From: Pelagomonas calceolata
Taxonomy: Eukaryota; Sar; Pelagophyceae; Pelagomonadales; Pelagomonadaceae
Length of the DNA stretch: 64,000 nt
Assembly: GCA_918797485.1 (NCBI GenBank)
Contig: CAKKNE010000004.1
Coordinates: 3,658,001 to 3,722,000 of the forward strand
Reading direction: 5' to 3'
Every line of letters starts with the position of its first letter. Position 1 is the stretch's first letter. The notes beneath the pieces were generated by a model, which was not told the origin of the DNA, did no database searches, and was given only the letters and a program-made list of their open reading frames with translations. Positions 9,489 through 18,769 of this stretch are shown here, in pieces. The position numbers were made by a program, and so were the translations under genes.

Positions 9489-11066
9489 ATGATGAGGGCA
9501 GGCCTACTCGCCTGGCTTGCGACCGCCCTCGGCCAGTTCGTCAAGCTCCGGCTCCACCCCCGCGACAGCCCCCCGGGGCGCCGGCGCCGCGCGACGGCGC
9601 GCGCCGCGGCCGCCGGCGCCGAGCTCTACGAGGGCCTCTGGACGCACTACGTCCATTTGTACGTGGGGACCCCGCCGCAAAAGACGTCTGTAATTGTGGA
9701 CACGGGCTCGTCGAAGACGGCCTTCGTCTGCGCCGGCTGCGAGGCCTGCGGCGCCCACGAGAGCCCGCCCTTCGACGCCAGCAAGTCCGAGACGTACGAG
9801 GTCGGCACCGGCACGATGTCGGCGTCGTACTCGGAGGGCTCCGAGTGGCGCGCGCAGCGCGCGCGCGACGTCGCGGCCGTCGTCGACGCCGACGGCACCG
9901 TCGTCGCCTACGCGACGAAGGACGGCGCGTCGAAGTTGGGTGAAGCGTCCTTGGTGCCCGACGCGCGGCCGGTTTCCATCCCCTTCGGCTGCATCACGCA
10001 CCAGACGAACATGTTCGTGGACCAGACGGCGAACGGCATCTGGGGGTTGCACGGCGACGGCGCCGATTCCGTGCTCCAGGCGCTCTACGAGGGCGGCGCG
10101 ATCGGCGAGCTGGCCTTCTCGCTGTGCTACGAGCCCGTGGATCCCCGGTCCAAATCGTCGCTAAGGAGCGGCTTCTTCGTCGTGGGTGGCGTGGACGTGA
10201 CGCACCACGTGCACGACATGCAGTTCGCGGAGCTCAAAGTGACAGGGGCCTTCTACGCGGTCGAAACTTTGAGTGTCAGCCTCGTGGGCGCCCAGGGCGA
10301 CGAAGTTAGTGTAGAGGCGCCGGCGGGCGAGTGGAACCGGGGGAATGGCCTAGTCGTGGACTCGGGCACGACGGACATGTACCTGCCGCGGCGCGCGGGC
10401 GAGGCGTGGGTCCGGGCCTGGTCGAAGGTGTACCCGCGCTGGACCTACGACGCGGACAAGACGTTCACGATGCACGAGAACGAGCTGAGCGCGCTGCCCT
10501 CCATCCGGTTCCGGTTCCGCGGCGTCGCGGGCGAGGTCGAAGTCGACGTGAAGCCCGAGTCGTTCGTCGAGAAAGAAGATAGGAGCTGCAGCGGGACGTG
10601 CAGCTACTTCGCGCGCGTCTACCTCGAGGAGGCGGCGGGCGGCGTGCTGGGCGGGCCCTTCTTCTCGGGGCACGACGTCTTCTTCGATTTGGGGCGGGGC
10701 CGCCTCGGCGTCGCGCGCGCGGCCTGCGACGCCGAGGCGGGCTACCGGCTGCCGCCGCCGGCGCCGACGCCGGCGCCGACGGTCGACGCGGAGCGGCGCG
10801 GGCGGGCGCGGCGGCGGTGGCGCGCCGCGGCGGCCTACGCGGGCGCCGGCGCGTTGGCGCTCGCGCTCGCCGCGTGCGTGCTTTTGCGGCCGCGGCGGCG
10901 GCGGTGGCTCATGTCGGGCGGCGGCCGCGAGACGGAGCTCGTCCCGACGAGCGAGGTGGAGAACATCATGCTAAAAAATGTCGACGTCGACAAGGCCAAG
11001 CGCAGCGACAAGGGCAGCGACACGTCGAGCCGCTCGAGCGAGGAGGACGCGGAGATGATGCTCTAA
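9489..11066 (+). CDS. Membrane-anchored pepsin-like aspartyl protease
   Basis: 525 residues. An N-terminal signal sequence is followed by a pepsin fold (family A1). The two catalytic aspartates are in VDTGSS (about residue 70) and VDSGTT (about 290). LYVGTPPQK before the first Asp is the usual A1 lead-in. Paired cysteines lie around FVCAGCEACG and RSCSGTCSY. A transmembrane helix at about 444-468 is followed by an Arg cluster and an acidic/Ser-rich cytoplasmic tail, so the protease is type I, comparable in layout to BACE. It probably works in the secretory pathway or at the cell surface. Substrates are unknown. Confidence 0.9.
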   Translation: MMRAGLLAWLATALGQFVKLRLHPRDSPPGRRRRATARAAAAGAELYEGLWTHYVHLYVGTPPQKTSVIVDTGSSKTAFVCAGCEACGAHESPPFDASKSETYEVGTGTMSASYSEGSEWRAQRARDVAAVVDADGTVVAYATKDGASKLGEASLVPDARPVSIPFGCITHQTNMFVDQTANGIWGLHGDGADSVLQALYEGGAIGELAFSLCYEPVDPRSKSSLRSGFFVVGGVDVTHHVHDMQFAELKVTGAFYAVETLSVSLVGAQGDEVSVEAPAGEWNRGNGLVVDSGTTDMYLPRRAGEAWVRAWSKVYPRWTYDADKTFTMHENELSALPSIRFRFRGVAGEVEVDVKPESFVEKEDRSCSGTCSYFARVYLEEAAGGVLGGPFFSGHDVFFDLGRGRLGVARAACDAEAGYRLPPPAPTPAPTVDAERRGRARRRWRAAAAYAGAGALALALAACVLLRPRRRRWLMSGGGRETELVPTSEVENIMLKNVDVDKAKRSDKGSDTSSRSSEEDAEMML

Positions 11067-11163
11067 CGAACCTGTTTATGTACACAATAGTTATAAGAAG
11101 CTGAGAGAGTCCGGGGTCGCCCCCCGAAGACCGGTGTCGTCCTCTGCTGAGATGAGTTGAGAG

Positions 11164-13296
11164 TCAGGGGTCGCCCCCCACCGGCAGAAAGTCAAGGCCG
11201 AAGACCGTGTCGTCCTCCGCGTCCCCAAAGTCCAGCACCCCCACATCGTCGAAGGAGTCGTCCTCCTCGAGGAGCTCGATGTAGCCGTTGTCGACGGAGA
11301 CGATCGCGGCGAGCGACGCCACGGGCACGGGCCACGCGCTCAGGAAGTCGCGTCCGCCGTCAAAGGTCTTCTCGACGAGGACCGCCAGGCCCGCGGGCCG
11401 CGCGCCCGCCCGCGCGACCAAGCGGAACATGGCCTCCTGGCAGCTTCCTGAAGCTAGAAAATCGTCGACGACGAGCACAACGTCGTCCTCGCTTAGGGCG
11501 TCGCGGGGCAGGTACAGCTGCTGGCCCGGGCCGTAGTGCTTGGATCTGTAAGTCACGTCGAGCGCGTCCGCATACGCACCCCTGCCCATGGCATTCGCCA
11601 CCGCGCCCGCGCCGGCGGCCTCGCGCCGGCAGGCGACGAGCGGCACGCTCATGAGCCGCGCGAGCGGCAGGGCCAGCTGCTGGCCGCTCACGCCCGTCGT
11701 GAGGATCTTCGTGGCGGCGTCCGTGACGTCCGGCCCGAGCCGCCGCCGCAGCTCCGCGGCCGCCTCGTCCAACAAGGCCACGTCGACGACCGAACCCACG
11801 AAGGCCGAGACGTCCACGTTCCCGTTCGTGAGCACACGAGCCTCGTTGCGCAATCTTTCGCGGAACGCCTCGGCGCCGGGCGCCGCCGGCCGCGGCCCCG
11901 CGAGGGCCCGCTCACGCCGCGCCTCGAAGAACTCGAACGTCAAGTCTTCGACTGCCTTGTCCTCCCGCGGGTCCTCGCCTGTGCGGAAATCAAAATTTCA
12001 CGGTGCCTTCGGGCTGAATCGTCGCGTCGACCTCCACGCCATCGATGCGACGCCTGCTCGATGGCGTGGCGGTGTGCCAGTTCCTCACCGCTCGACGGAG
12101 CCAGCGACCACGTGCACCAGATACGCTTGATTCCCACACAGGTCCTCGCAGAGCGCCTGGAGGACGCCCTGGAACGCCTCGGTGCGCGCGGTCATGGCCG
12201 TCAGCGCCGTCGCCGACCGCAGGTCGCAGCGCGTCTCCGCGCGCGCCGCGAGCGACGCGTTTTTGGCCGCGTCGTGGAACGCGCAGCAGGCGACGAAGCG
12301 CGTGCGCCGCTCGCCCGGCGACACCGTCGCGAGGCGCTCGAGGAGCCGCGTCGTCTGCGCCTCCTCGACGTTCGGCACCCGGTACGCCGCCGCCGCCCGC
12401 GGCAGGAGCTCCCGCGCGCCGGCCTCGAGCGCCTCGACCTCGAGCACCGTGAACTCCGCCACGCACGGCAGGCCCGTCGCCTCGGAGACGTACACCGCCC
12501 GTTCCAGCGCTTGTGCCTCCTCGTCTCCATCCGAAATCTCGACGTCGTCAACATTTAATGCTTGCTCGACGCCGAACTCGCGGAGGAAGAACTTGGCGTA
12601 CCGCGCGAACGGGCCGGCCGCGACGGCCGTGCACCAGCGCCGGTCCAGGCCCGGCACCTTCGTGTCCGGCGCCGGTCGCGCGAAGTCCGCCGCCTCGAGC
12701 GTCGGCGACGACGTCCTCGACGACGTTACTAGAGGAGGTATTTCCTCGACGTCCTCCTCGGCGGCGGCCACAGGCGCGTTGTAGAACTCTGATACCGCGT
12801 CCTCATCGTCCTCCTCGTCCTCGTCCTCCTCGTCCTCCTCGTCGTCGTACACGTAGGACGGGCTCCCCTCGGCGAGCGTCGAGAAACTCTCGAGCGCGCC
12901 CTCGACCTCGAGCGCCGACGCCGACGGCCGGCCGATGCCGGCGATGGCGCGCCGCCGCGCCATGACCGCGCGCGCGCGGCCCGCGCCCATGCCGTCGGCG
13001 ACCATCGACTCCTCGTCGAACCAGCCGGCCATCGGGTCGTCGTCGCCCGCGGCCTCGTAGGCCTCGCCCCTGTTGCCGAACCAGTTCGGATCATCTAGCG
13101 CGGCCTCGACGTCGTCGCGGATGCGCCGTCGGCGCCGGCCCGTCCAGTCGTCGACGGACGAGTGGTCCGCGCTGCCCTTCTCCTTGCTACGCTGGCTGCG
13201 CTTGCGGGCCGCGAGGGCCGTGGTGGGGCCTGGCCGCCGCGGCTGGAGGAAGGCCTCGGCCGCGAGGAGCAGCGCAACGAGCGCTGCGCCCCGCAT
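11164..13296 (-). CDS. Fusion: unknown N-terminal domain + xanthine phosphoribosyltransferase
   Basis: Exon 1 is 13296-12150 and exon 2 is 11978-11164; together 653 codons plus stop, in frame across the introner. The N-terminus MRGAALVALLLAAEAFLQP looks like a signal peptide followed by an ASAFAP-like motif, so plastid targeting is plausible. Residues 40-190 are acidic and disordered. A middle region (about 215-390) is not recognised. The last 230 residues match bacterial Xpt-type enzymes: the PRPP-binding loop VVLVVDDFLASGS, then VLVEKTFDGGRDF. Family members convert xanthine plus PRPP to XMP in purine salvage. The two-part architecture is unusual. The stop at 11164 overlaps no other gene. 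Confidence 0.75.
11979..12141 (-). mobile_element. Introner element B (163 bp) acting as an intron
   Basis: Ends on the plus strand are CTGTGCGGAAATCAA and TTGATTCCCACACAG, with a perfect 8-bp duplication GTCCTCGC at 11971-11978 and 12142-12149. In the sense of the minus-strand gene the duplication reads GCGAGGAC. The intron that restores the gene is 12149-11979 and begins GC and ends AG. The host frame joins as ALCED-PRED across it; read through, the element brings a stop. Confidence 0.88.
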
Positions 13297-13354
13297 GGCT
13301 GCGCGAGCGCACTGATTACGCGCGATTCACGATGCTGCAGAGGCAGGCAGCCAT

Positions 13355-13374
13355 CTAGTGTCTTACCGCTAGCT
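13355..13374 (-). promoter_or_regulatory. Bipartite promoter element, copy 3
   Basis: On the minus strand: AGCTAGCGG directly abutting TAAGACACTAGA. It points toward the phosphoribosyltransferase fusion whose ATG is at 13296, about 60 bases away. It lies in the 327-base divergent gap 13297-13623, which has no other recognisable feature. Confidence 0.5.
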
Positions 13375-13623
13375 TACCTTGCAGTCACGCCTGATGACAT
13401 GGCCAAGGCGTGTCCCACGCTTGAACTCATCGCCTCGGATGCAAACTCCCGAGAGTCGGTGGTCGGGCGGCCGCCAGACTCGACGTCTCCGCCATATTTC
13501 TCTCATCAGATAGTCTCTATAGCGCTGCCCTCGCCAGGGGCAGCCACTGCCAGTCCGACTCATAGCCCGACTCATCATATAGCAGAGCCCGCGGTTGCCC
13601 AACAGCTTACCACCGGCACCACC

Positions 13624-14707
13624 ATGGGCAAGAAGCAGTGCGGCGAATCATGACCACCACGCCATCGACGCGATGCCACCCAACTCACTGGCTGATTTGC
13701 GCACAGGTAAGAAGAACAAGAAAAAGAAGGGCGTCCTGAAACAGATGAAGAAGGCCAAGAAAAAAGCCAAGAAGCAGGCCAAAAAGGCCGCCGAGGCCTG
13801 CGAGGACGCCGTCGAGGACGTCGTCGACGCGGCCGAGGACGTCGCCAAGGACGTCGTCGCCGCCGCCGAGCGCACGATGGAGGAGCTCCAGGACATGGCG
13901 ACGCGCGCCTTCAAGAAGATCCTGGAGGCCGCGGCGAACGCCATGGTGGCGGCGGCGCAGGACGTCGGCACGTGGGCCCGCGACGACCTGAAAATTCCGG
14001 TGCCGGGGCAGGAGCAGTTCGACGCGGCCGCCGAGCTGGTCGGCGGCGTGCCGTTCGTCGGCGGGAGCATGGCGGGCGCGATGACGGAGAAGGTCGAGGA
14101 GGTGGCCCAGGCCTTCCTGGATGCGATCATAGCGGTGGCGACGGACCCCGGCTGCATCAAGGCGTTTCTGGACCCGATTCTCTCCATCGACCTGGACGAC
14201 GCGGTGGCGCTCTGCGAGAAGGGCCTCGACGGGCCGGCGCTCGCCGAGTTCTTCGAAGAGACGTGCGGCGCGGCCATCAAGGAGACGATGACCGGCGTCG
14301 TGGAGGGCGCCCTGGAGGGATGCGCGCTCACGGCGGCGTTCCCGTCGGCGAAGGAGGCGTATAACGCGATCGCGGGAAAGGTGCCGGGCCTCGACGAGAT
14401 CGAGCTATCCCTGCCGACGTACCTCTTGGACAACTTCGTGGAGGGCTGCAAGAAGCTCCTCTGCGAGAAGGAGTACGATGCCAAGGCGGGGGCCAAGGAC
14501 TCGGGCGACGACGACCTGATGGAGCTCTTCGGCGACTTCCTCGACCCGGACTCGTCGGACTCGGAGAGCGACGACGGCGACGACGCGACGGCCGACGACG
14601 GTGGCGAAGGGGGCGCGACGAAGGTGCTGACGGACCTCGGGGCCTCGGTGACGACGATGGCCGAAGGAATGTTCGCCACGGTCGGCGCTCCGGAGGAGCC
14701 GGAGTAA
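13624..14707 (+). CDS. Lys-rich amphipathic helical protein, unknown function
   Basis: Proposed exons are 13624-13627 (ATGG only) and 13707-14707, giving 334 residues. Spliced, the protein begins MGKKNKKKKGVLKQMKKAKKKAKK. It continues with long Ala/Glu/Asp helices (residues about 30-90), a globular or membrane-associating middle (GGVPFVGGSMAGAMTEKVEE), and an acidic Ser/Asp tail. No family is recognised. A strongly basic helix before acidic helices suggests binding to a membrane surface or nucleic acid, but that is a guess. The unspliced ATG would meet a stop after 10 codons (TGA within the element), which supports the intron. Confidence 0.65.
13636..13706 (+). mobile_element. Short introner element C (71 bp), start-codon intron
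   Basis: Diverged ends CAGTGCGGCGAATCA and CTGATTTGCGCACAG, with near-perfect 8-bp flanks GCAAGAAG (13628-13635) and GTAAGAAG (13707-13714). The core contains CCACGCCATCGACGCGATG shared with other copies. The implied intron is 13628-13706, GC...AG, directly after ATGG. Confidence 0.75.
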
Positions 14708-14744
14708 ATCATCTAATTCTATCTCCCCGAGCCCCGTGGCGGGG

Positions 14745-15731
14745 TCAGGGCTGCAGCCGGTTCGCGACGTAAAACGCGTCGATCTTCGCGATGAGCGGGT
14801 ACGTCTCGTGCGTCCACGCCGCGAGGTGCGGCCGCAGCTCCGCGAAGGTCGACACCCCGAACAGCTCGAGCATCGCCGCGCGGTCCGGGATGACCTGCAT
14901 GAGCACGACGGCCAGCTGCCGGAAGACGACGTTGTGGTAGGGCCCCAAATGGGCCTCGTAGGCCCGCGTCAGGCACCCGTTCAGCTCGAGGTCCGGCCGC
15001 CTATCTAAGGTGTCGAAGAAGTGGCTCATGAAGTTCAATATGCGCTTGAGCCAGACGAACGCCTGGGCCGTGCTGTCGGGGTGCGTCGCGTTGTGCAGTG
15101 CGACCTCGTCCCTTATTAAGGTGTGGAGCGGCACGAGGGGCGCGCCGTTCCTCCTTAATTTTTTCACGTTGCCCTCGACGTCCTTCGCCGCGGCGGCGTG
15201 GATCGCGCTCCCGAAGGCGCCAAACGTCGGCATGAGGGCCTGGATGCCGTCCATGAAGGGCTGCGCGTGGACGGGGTAGGCGGCCTTGCGCCCGCGCGCC
15301 TTCCGTAAATAAGTGGCGCTGTTTCGGAGGCCCTCGATCGCCGGCGAGGCCCGCGTCCGGCGCCACCTCTTTTTTTTGACGGGTATGATTGTGACGGGCC
15401 GCGCCGTCAGGCCCTCGGTGCGGTAGGTCGCGCAGCACGGCAGCCACCAGGCGAGACCATAAAAACTGTGCGGCCGCGTCGGGTCGCTCGCGTACGGCAG
15501 CCGTGGCCGCGGCGGCGGCGGCGGCGGCGGGAGCGGCGGGCTCGAGAACAGGGCGACGGCGACGGCCGCGGCGGCCACGGCGCAGGCGACGGGCGGCGCG
15601 TACTTTTTGTAGCGCTTCGGGTCGAGCTTTTTCTCCGCCGCGCGCCCGACGTCGGCCAGGTGGTCCGACGACGAGGCCCTCGCGACGTGTTGCGCCGCGT
15701 CGTTGACTGAGGAGAGCATGGTTCGAGACAT
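14745..15731 (-). CDS. Membrane-anchored glycolipid-transfer-protein (GLTP) domain protein
   Basis: 328 residues from the ATG at 15731; a longer frame upstream lacks an ATG. A single hydrophobic helix near residues 50-70 ([14 protein letters not shown]) is followed by a Pro-rich linker, then a GLTP fold. The sphingolipid head-group residues fit: the D..N..K triad in DVEGNVKKL (about residue 184), a Trp in FVWLKRILNF, and a His in LGPYHNVV. The family moves glycosphingolipid or ceramide-1-phosphate between membranes. Most GLTPs are soluble; a membrane anchor would hold it at one membrane or contact site. The 3' end lies 37 bases from the convergent 13624 gene. Confidence 0.8.
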   Translation of the reverse strand: MSRTMLSSVNDAAQHVARASSSDHLADVGRAAEKKLDPKRYKKYAPPVACAVAAAAVAVALFSSPPLPPPPPPPRPRLPYASDPTRPHSFYGLAWWLPCCATYRTEGLTARPVTIIPVKKKRWRRTRASPAIEGLRNSATYLRKARGRKAAYPVHAQPFMDGIQALMPTFGAFGSAIHAAAAKDVEGNVKKLRRNGAPLVPLHTLIRDEVALHNATHPDSTAQAFVWLKRILNFMSHFFDTLDRRPDLELNGCLTRAYEAHLGPYHNVVFRQLAVVLMQVIPDRAAMLELFGVSTFAELRPHLAAWTHETYPLIAKIDAFYVANRLQP

Positions 15732-15990
15732 GCGCCGCGCGCAGTCCTTTGCAATTATTTTTTTGAGTCCACAGCTCACTCAACAACGCGCGCCCGTCCG
15801 GCACAGCCTTGCGGCGGATAATTTCCTCTGCAGCGCTGGTTCAGTTGTTGCCGCCCTTGACGGCGTGCCCGCTCTTCCAGGAACAGCGGGAGCTTGCCCC
15901 CGCAGCCGTCAGACGTCTACGAAACCTGGCCTATCGCTTGGCTGGCTATGCACCGCTTGGCAGCAGATCCGCGCAAAAACCAGCTGTGTT

Positions 15991-16014
15991 TGCTAGTGTC
16001 TTACATACGCTAGC
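15991..16014 (-). promoter_or_regulatory. Bipartite promoter element, copy 4
   Basis: On the minus strand: AGCTAGCG, spacer TATG, TAAGACACTAGCA. It points toward the GLTP gene (ATG at 15731), about 260 bases upstream. The 335-base gap 15732-16066 between the two minus-strand genes holds nothing else I can name. Confidence 0.5.
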
Positions 16015-16066
16015 TCCTACAAAGCCCGGAAAAACCGCCCCCCATGGTTTCCCTACAACATTATTA

Positions 16067-17107
16067 TTAAGCCGGAGGCCTACGGTGCCGCTGCTTGTTG
16101 AAGAGTCCGCACCCCGGCGTGTGGTGGTCGCCCAGCGCGGTGGCCCGCATCCGCGCGAGGAGCCGATCCACGCACCCCGGCCGGTCGCGCTCGAGGCCGA
16201 GGACGCGGCACGCGTAGGTGACGCCGCTCTTCTTCGTGGTCCACGCCGCCGGCGGCGGACCGCAAACCTCGACGTCGCCGTCGACGGGCGCCAGGTCGTA
16301 GTAGCGGAGGACGCGCGTGTGGTTCGCCGCCGCCAGGACCAGGGGCGGCTGCTGCAGGCCGCAGCGCCACAGCCGCTTTGATTCGTCCCGGGGGTACGTG
16401 ACCTGGACGCGCAGCGCATTTGCCACTCCCCTTTTCACGTCAATATCACAATACCGCTCGAGGTCGTTCACCACGAGCGCGTCGGCGCGGAAGCGCCGCC
16501 GGTTCACGGCCTCCACGGACGCGCCGAGCGTCGCCGCGACGTAGGGGTGCTCCACATTAAATTTCTCGAAGTAGGCCTGGCAATCCGATTGGTGCCGCGA
16601 GAGCGCCGTGACGACGGCACCGCCCGAATCATAGAAGCGGGGGAAGAGCACGTTCGGCGCCGCGTCCGCGTCGAGCAGCGCGACCCTCCGGACGCCCAGC
16701 GGCAGGAGGTACTCGTCGACGGCGTCCGGCGCGAAGTTCATGTGGTTCAGGAGCCCGGGCCGCGAGCGGCAGAAGCCCGGCAGGTCGTAGGCCACCGTGC
16801 TGAGCTGGAAGATCTCCCGGAGCGCCGGCGACGGCTCGGCGAAGCGGATGGTGTTCACGGTCTTCGTCGCCGCGTAGCGCGCCGTGTCCGCGCGGCAGCC
16901 GGCGCTCCGGTTCGCGTCGAACGCGGCGCAGCCCTCGAACTCCGCGAGCGCGGCGTCGCGCGACGCGTGGACGGTTTGGGCGGCCGCGCAGATTTGCTGG
17001 GACGTGATGTCGCCCGCGTGGAGCACGAACCACTTGTACTTGCGGCCGCCGCGGCGGTCGAGCGGCACGTGGTAGGCCTGGCGCATCGAGGCGAGGGCCT
17101 CGGCCAT
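16067..17107 (-). CDS. Glycosyltransferase-like protein (GT8-type features)
   Basis: 346 residues, ATG at 17107. There is no clear signal peptide. YKWFVLHAGDITSQQ, then VRRVALLDADAAPNVLFPRF resembles the acidic metal-binding stretch of GT-A glycosyltransferases, though DADAAPN replaces a strict DxD. FRADALVVNDLERYCDIDV and the C-terminal HHTPGCGLFNK are further conserved-looking blocks. It is head-to-head with the sulfotransferase gene at 17161, only 53 bases between start codons, so the two probably share a promoter. Both may modify glycans. Family assignment is tentative. Confidence 0.5.
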   Translation of the reverse strand: MAEALASMRQAYHVPLDRRGGRKYKWFVLHAGDITSQQICAAAQTVHASRDAALAEFEGCAAFDANRSAGCRADTARYAATKTVNTIRFAEPSPALREIFQLSTVAYDLPGFCRSRPGLLNHMNFAPDAVDEYLLPLGVRRVALLDADAAPNVLFPRFYDSGGAVVTALSRHQSDCQAYFEKFNVEHPYVAATLGASVEAVNRRRFRADALVVNDLERYCDIDVKRGVANALRVQVTYPRDESKRLWRCGLQQPPLVLAAANHTRVLRYYDLAPVDGDVEVCGPPPAAWTTKKSGVTYACRVLGLERDRPGCVDRLLARMRATALGDHHTPGCGLFNKQRHRRPPA

Positions 17108-17160
17108 GAAAATAGCCCCAAGCGAGGGGGGGCCGGCCGACCAGACGCCAACGAGGCGCC

Positions 17161-18386
17161 ATGCTCAAAGTCGTCCTCCTCGCCGCGGCGGCCACCGCGG
17201 GCCGACCAAAGACCCCCATTTTTTTCTTCCACTTCCACAAGGCGGGCGGCACCAGTTTCTGCGAGCTCTTCAGCCGTGCCGGCCTGCGCACGCCGGCCAA
17301 GATGACGCGCCGCGGCTTCGAGGGATGTAATTGTAATACGCGGCTCCTGGGCAACAACGCCACGGGCCACCACCTGAAGCAAGCGCACACCATCGACGAG
17401 ACGTGGCGGGCGGGCGGCGCGGCGCGCATGGCAAGCGCCATGGCCGCGGCGGGTCTGGACGTCTGCATGATCGAGGAGTCCTGGAAGTTCCCGACGCCGT
17501 CGCGACCGTGTGGACATCACGTCGCAGTCACGAAGCCACCATCGCGTCGACGGCGTCGGGCGCCTGAAATGCGATTCCCACGCAGGTCGCAGCTGCGGAC
17601 ATTCGCTGCAGAGTGGCGTTCGCTGGGCGGCGTCCTGGCCACGTCGTTCCGCGAGCCGTGGTCGCGGTTCAGGAGCACGTTCCTCCGGGAGCACGGCTAC
17701 GCGCGCGCGACGAACCTGACCATCGCGCAGTTCGCGAAACGGAATTACGCGCAAACGCCCACGGGCGGCGCGGTCGTCAAGTACGGGTTCTTCAACCGTG
17801 CGCCGGCGGCGTCCTCATTAATCACCCGTGCCGTTCAACGGTACGGGGCGACATATCAAGTTACGAGCGACTTGATGTCTAACACACAGGCCCGAATTTC
17901 TACGTCCGGCTCCTGAACGGCATTTCCGAGCGGCCCGGCGAGAAGGAAGTCGTCATCGGCCCAAAAGAATTACGGGCGGCCCTCGAGGTCATCGACGCTT
18001 TTCACTACGTGTTTATTCTCGAGGGCGACCTCCAGCCGGCGCTTCGCTCCGCTCTACTGGGCAAGGAAGTGCCGATGCCGGCCCGGAGCAACTCGTTCTT
18101 CGCGTCGGCGGCGCTCCGGGAGCACCCCGATCGGCTGGCGAAGCTCCCGCCGACGGAGTACTACAAGCGCACGTTTCGCCGGGAGAACTGCGCGGATTTT
18201 GCGTTCTACTACTCCTTACAGAACCGAATCCACGCGGCCGGAACGTGTGCGGGGTGCGAGCGACCGCCGGCAGATTTCTTCCTGGAAGGGGAGAAACATC
18301 CCCGGCCGCGATGCTTCGGCGTCCAGGACGTCGCCGCCGAGCCGTCGCTCTGGGGCGCGCTCGTGAAGTTGTGGCACGGTAATTAA
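17161..18386 (+). CDS. Secreted/Golgi sulfotransferase-like protein
   Basis: Proposed exons 17161-17498, 17586-17827 and 17890-18386 give 358 residues with frame kept. The N-terminus MLKVVLLAAAATAG is a signal peptide or anchor. FFHFHKAGGTSFC near residue 22 is the PAPS 5'-phosphosulfate-binding loop of carbohydrate sulfotransferases (compare HIPKTGGTS). SFREPWSRFRSTF fits the 3'-phosphate site (RxPxxRxxS-like). It then has PNFYVRLLNG and a Cys-containing C-terminus with HPRPRCF. Intron 1 is introner D. Intron 2 (62 bases) ends ACACACAG with a weak 5' site, so its left border is less sure. A truncated paralogue follows downstream. Confidence 0.75.
17507..17585 (+). mobile_element. Short introner element D (79 bp) acting as an intron
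   Basis: Ends CGTGTGGACATCAC and TGCGATTCCCACGCAG are diverged from the family, flanked by GTCGCGAC (17499-17506) and GTCGCAGC (17586-17593), six of eight matching. The intron 17499-17585 is GT...AG, 87 bases, and open in the host frame. The decay of ends and flanks suggests an older insertion. Confidence 0.7.
17828..17889 (+). other. Second intron of the sulfotransferase gene
   Basis: A 62-base intron is needed to keep the frame through ITR/PNFYVRLLNG. It begins GTGCCG and ends CTTGATGTCTAACACACAG, whose end resembles the introner right end. No clear target duplication is visible, so it is either a decayed introner or an ordinary intron. Confidence 0.5.
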
Positions 18387-18414
18387 GCAATTTACGTCGC
18401 TCGCGCGTGACTGG

Positions 18415-18744
18415 CTAGATCGCGACGCGCTCGCGCTGGACCCACGGGTAATACGGCGTACCCAGCCAGAACTTGAGCACGTTGAAGAACAACGGAGCGG
18501 GGAGCGGCGTCCGGGAGACCTCGAGGGCCCGTGCGCGGCGGGTTCGGCGCTGCGCGTCGACGGGGCCGCTGGACGGCGCGGCCGCGAAGAGGCGCGCGAC
18601 GACCGACGGCGTCCGCGGGCTGACTGTCGCGCGGCCGCGGTGACCAAGCTCCCGCAGGACCAACATTTTCTTGTGGTCGCGGAGCGCGTAGCGCTTCCAA
18701 CCACCGGCGGCTCGCACGTCGATGAGGAAGCGAGCTGACCTCAT
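18415..18744 (-). CDS. Small unknown protein, 109 residues
   Basis: ATG at 18744. Basic N-terminal half (WKRYALRDHKKMLVLRELGHRGRATV) and a hydrophobic, aromatic C-terminal block LPAPLFFNVLKFWLGTPYYP. No family recognised. It is tail-to-tail with the sulfotransferase (28 bases) and starts next to the sulfotransferase fragment. A longer minus-strand frame to 19059 exists, but its upstream part is antisense to the fragment, so the ATG at 18744 is preferred. Confidence 0.5.
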   Translation of the reverse strand: MRSARFLIDVRAAGGWKRYALRDHKKMLVLRELGHRGRATVSPRTPSVVARLFAAAPSSGPVDAQRRTRRARALEVSRTPLPAPLFFNVLKFWLGTPYYPWVQRERVAI

Positions 18745-18769
18745 GCAAAGGAGCCGGGAATCGGCATAG

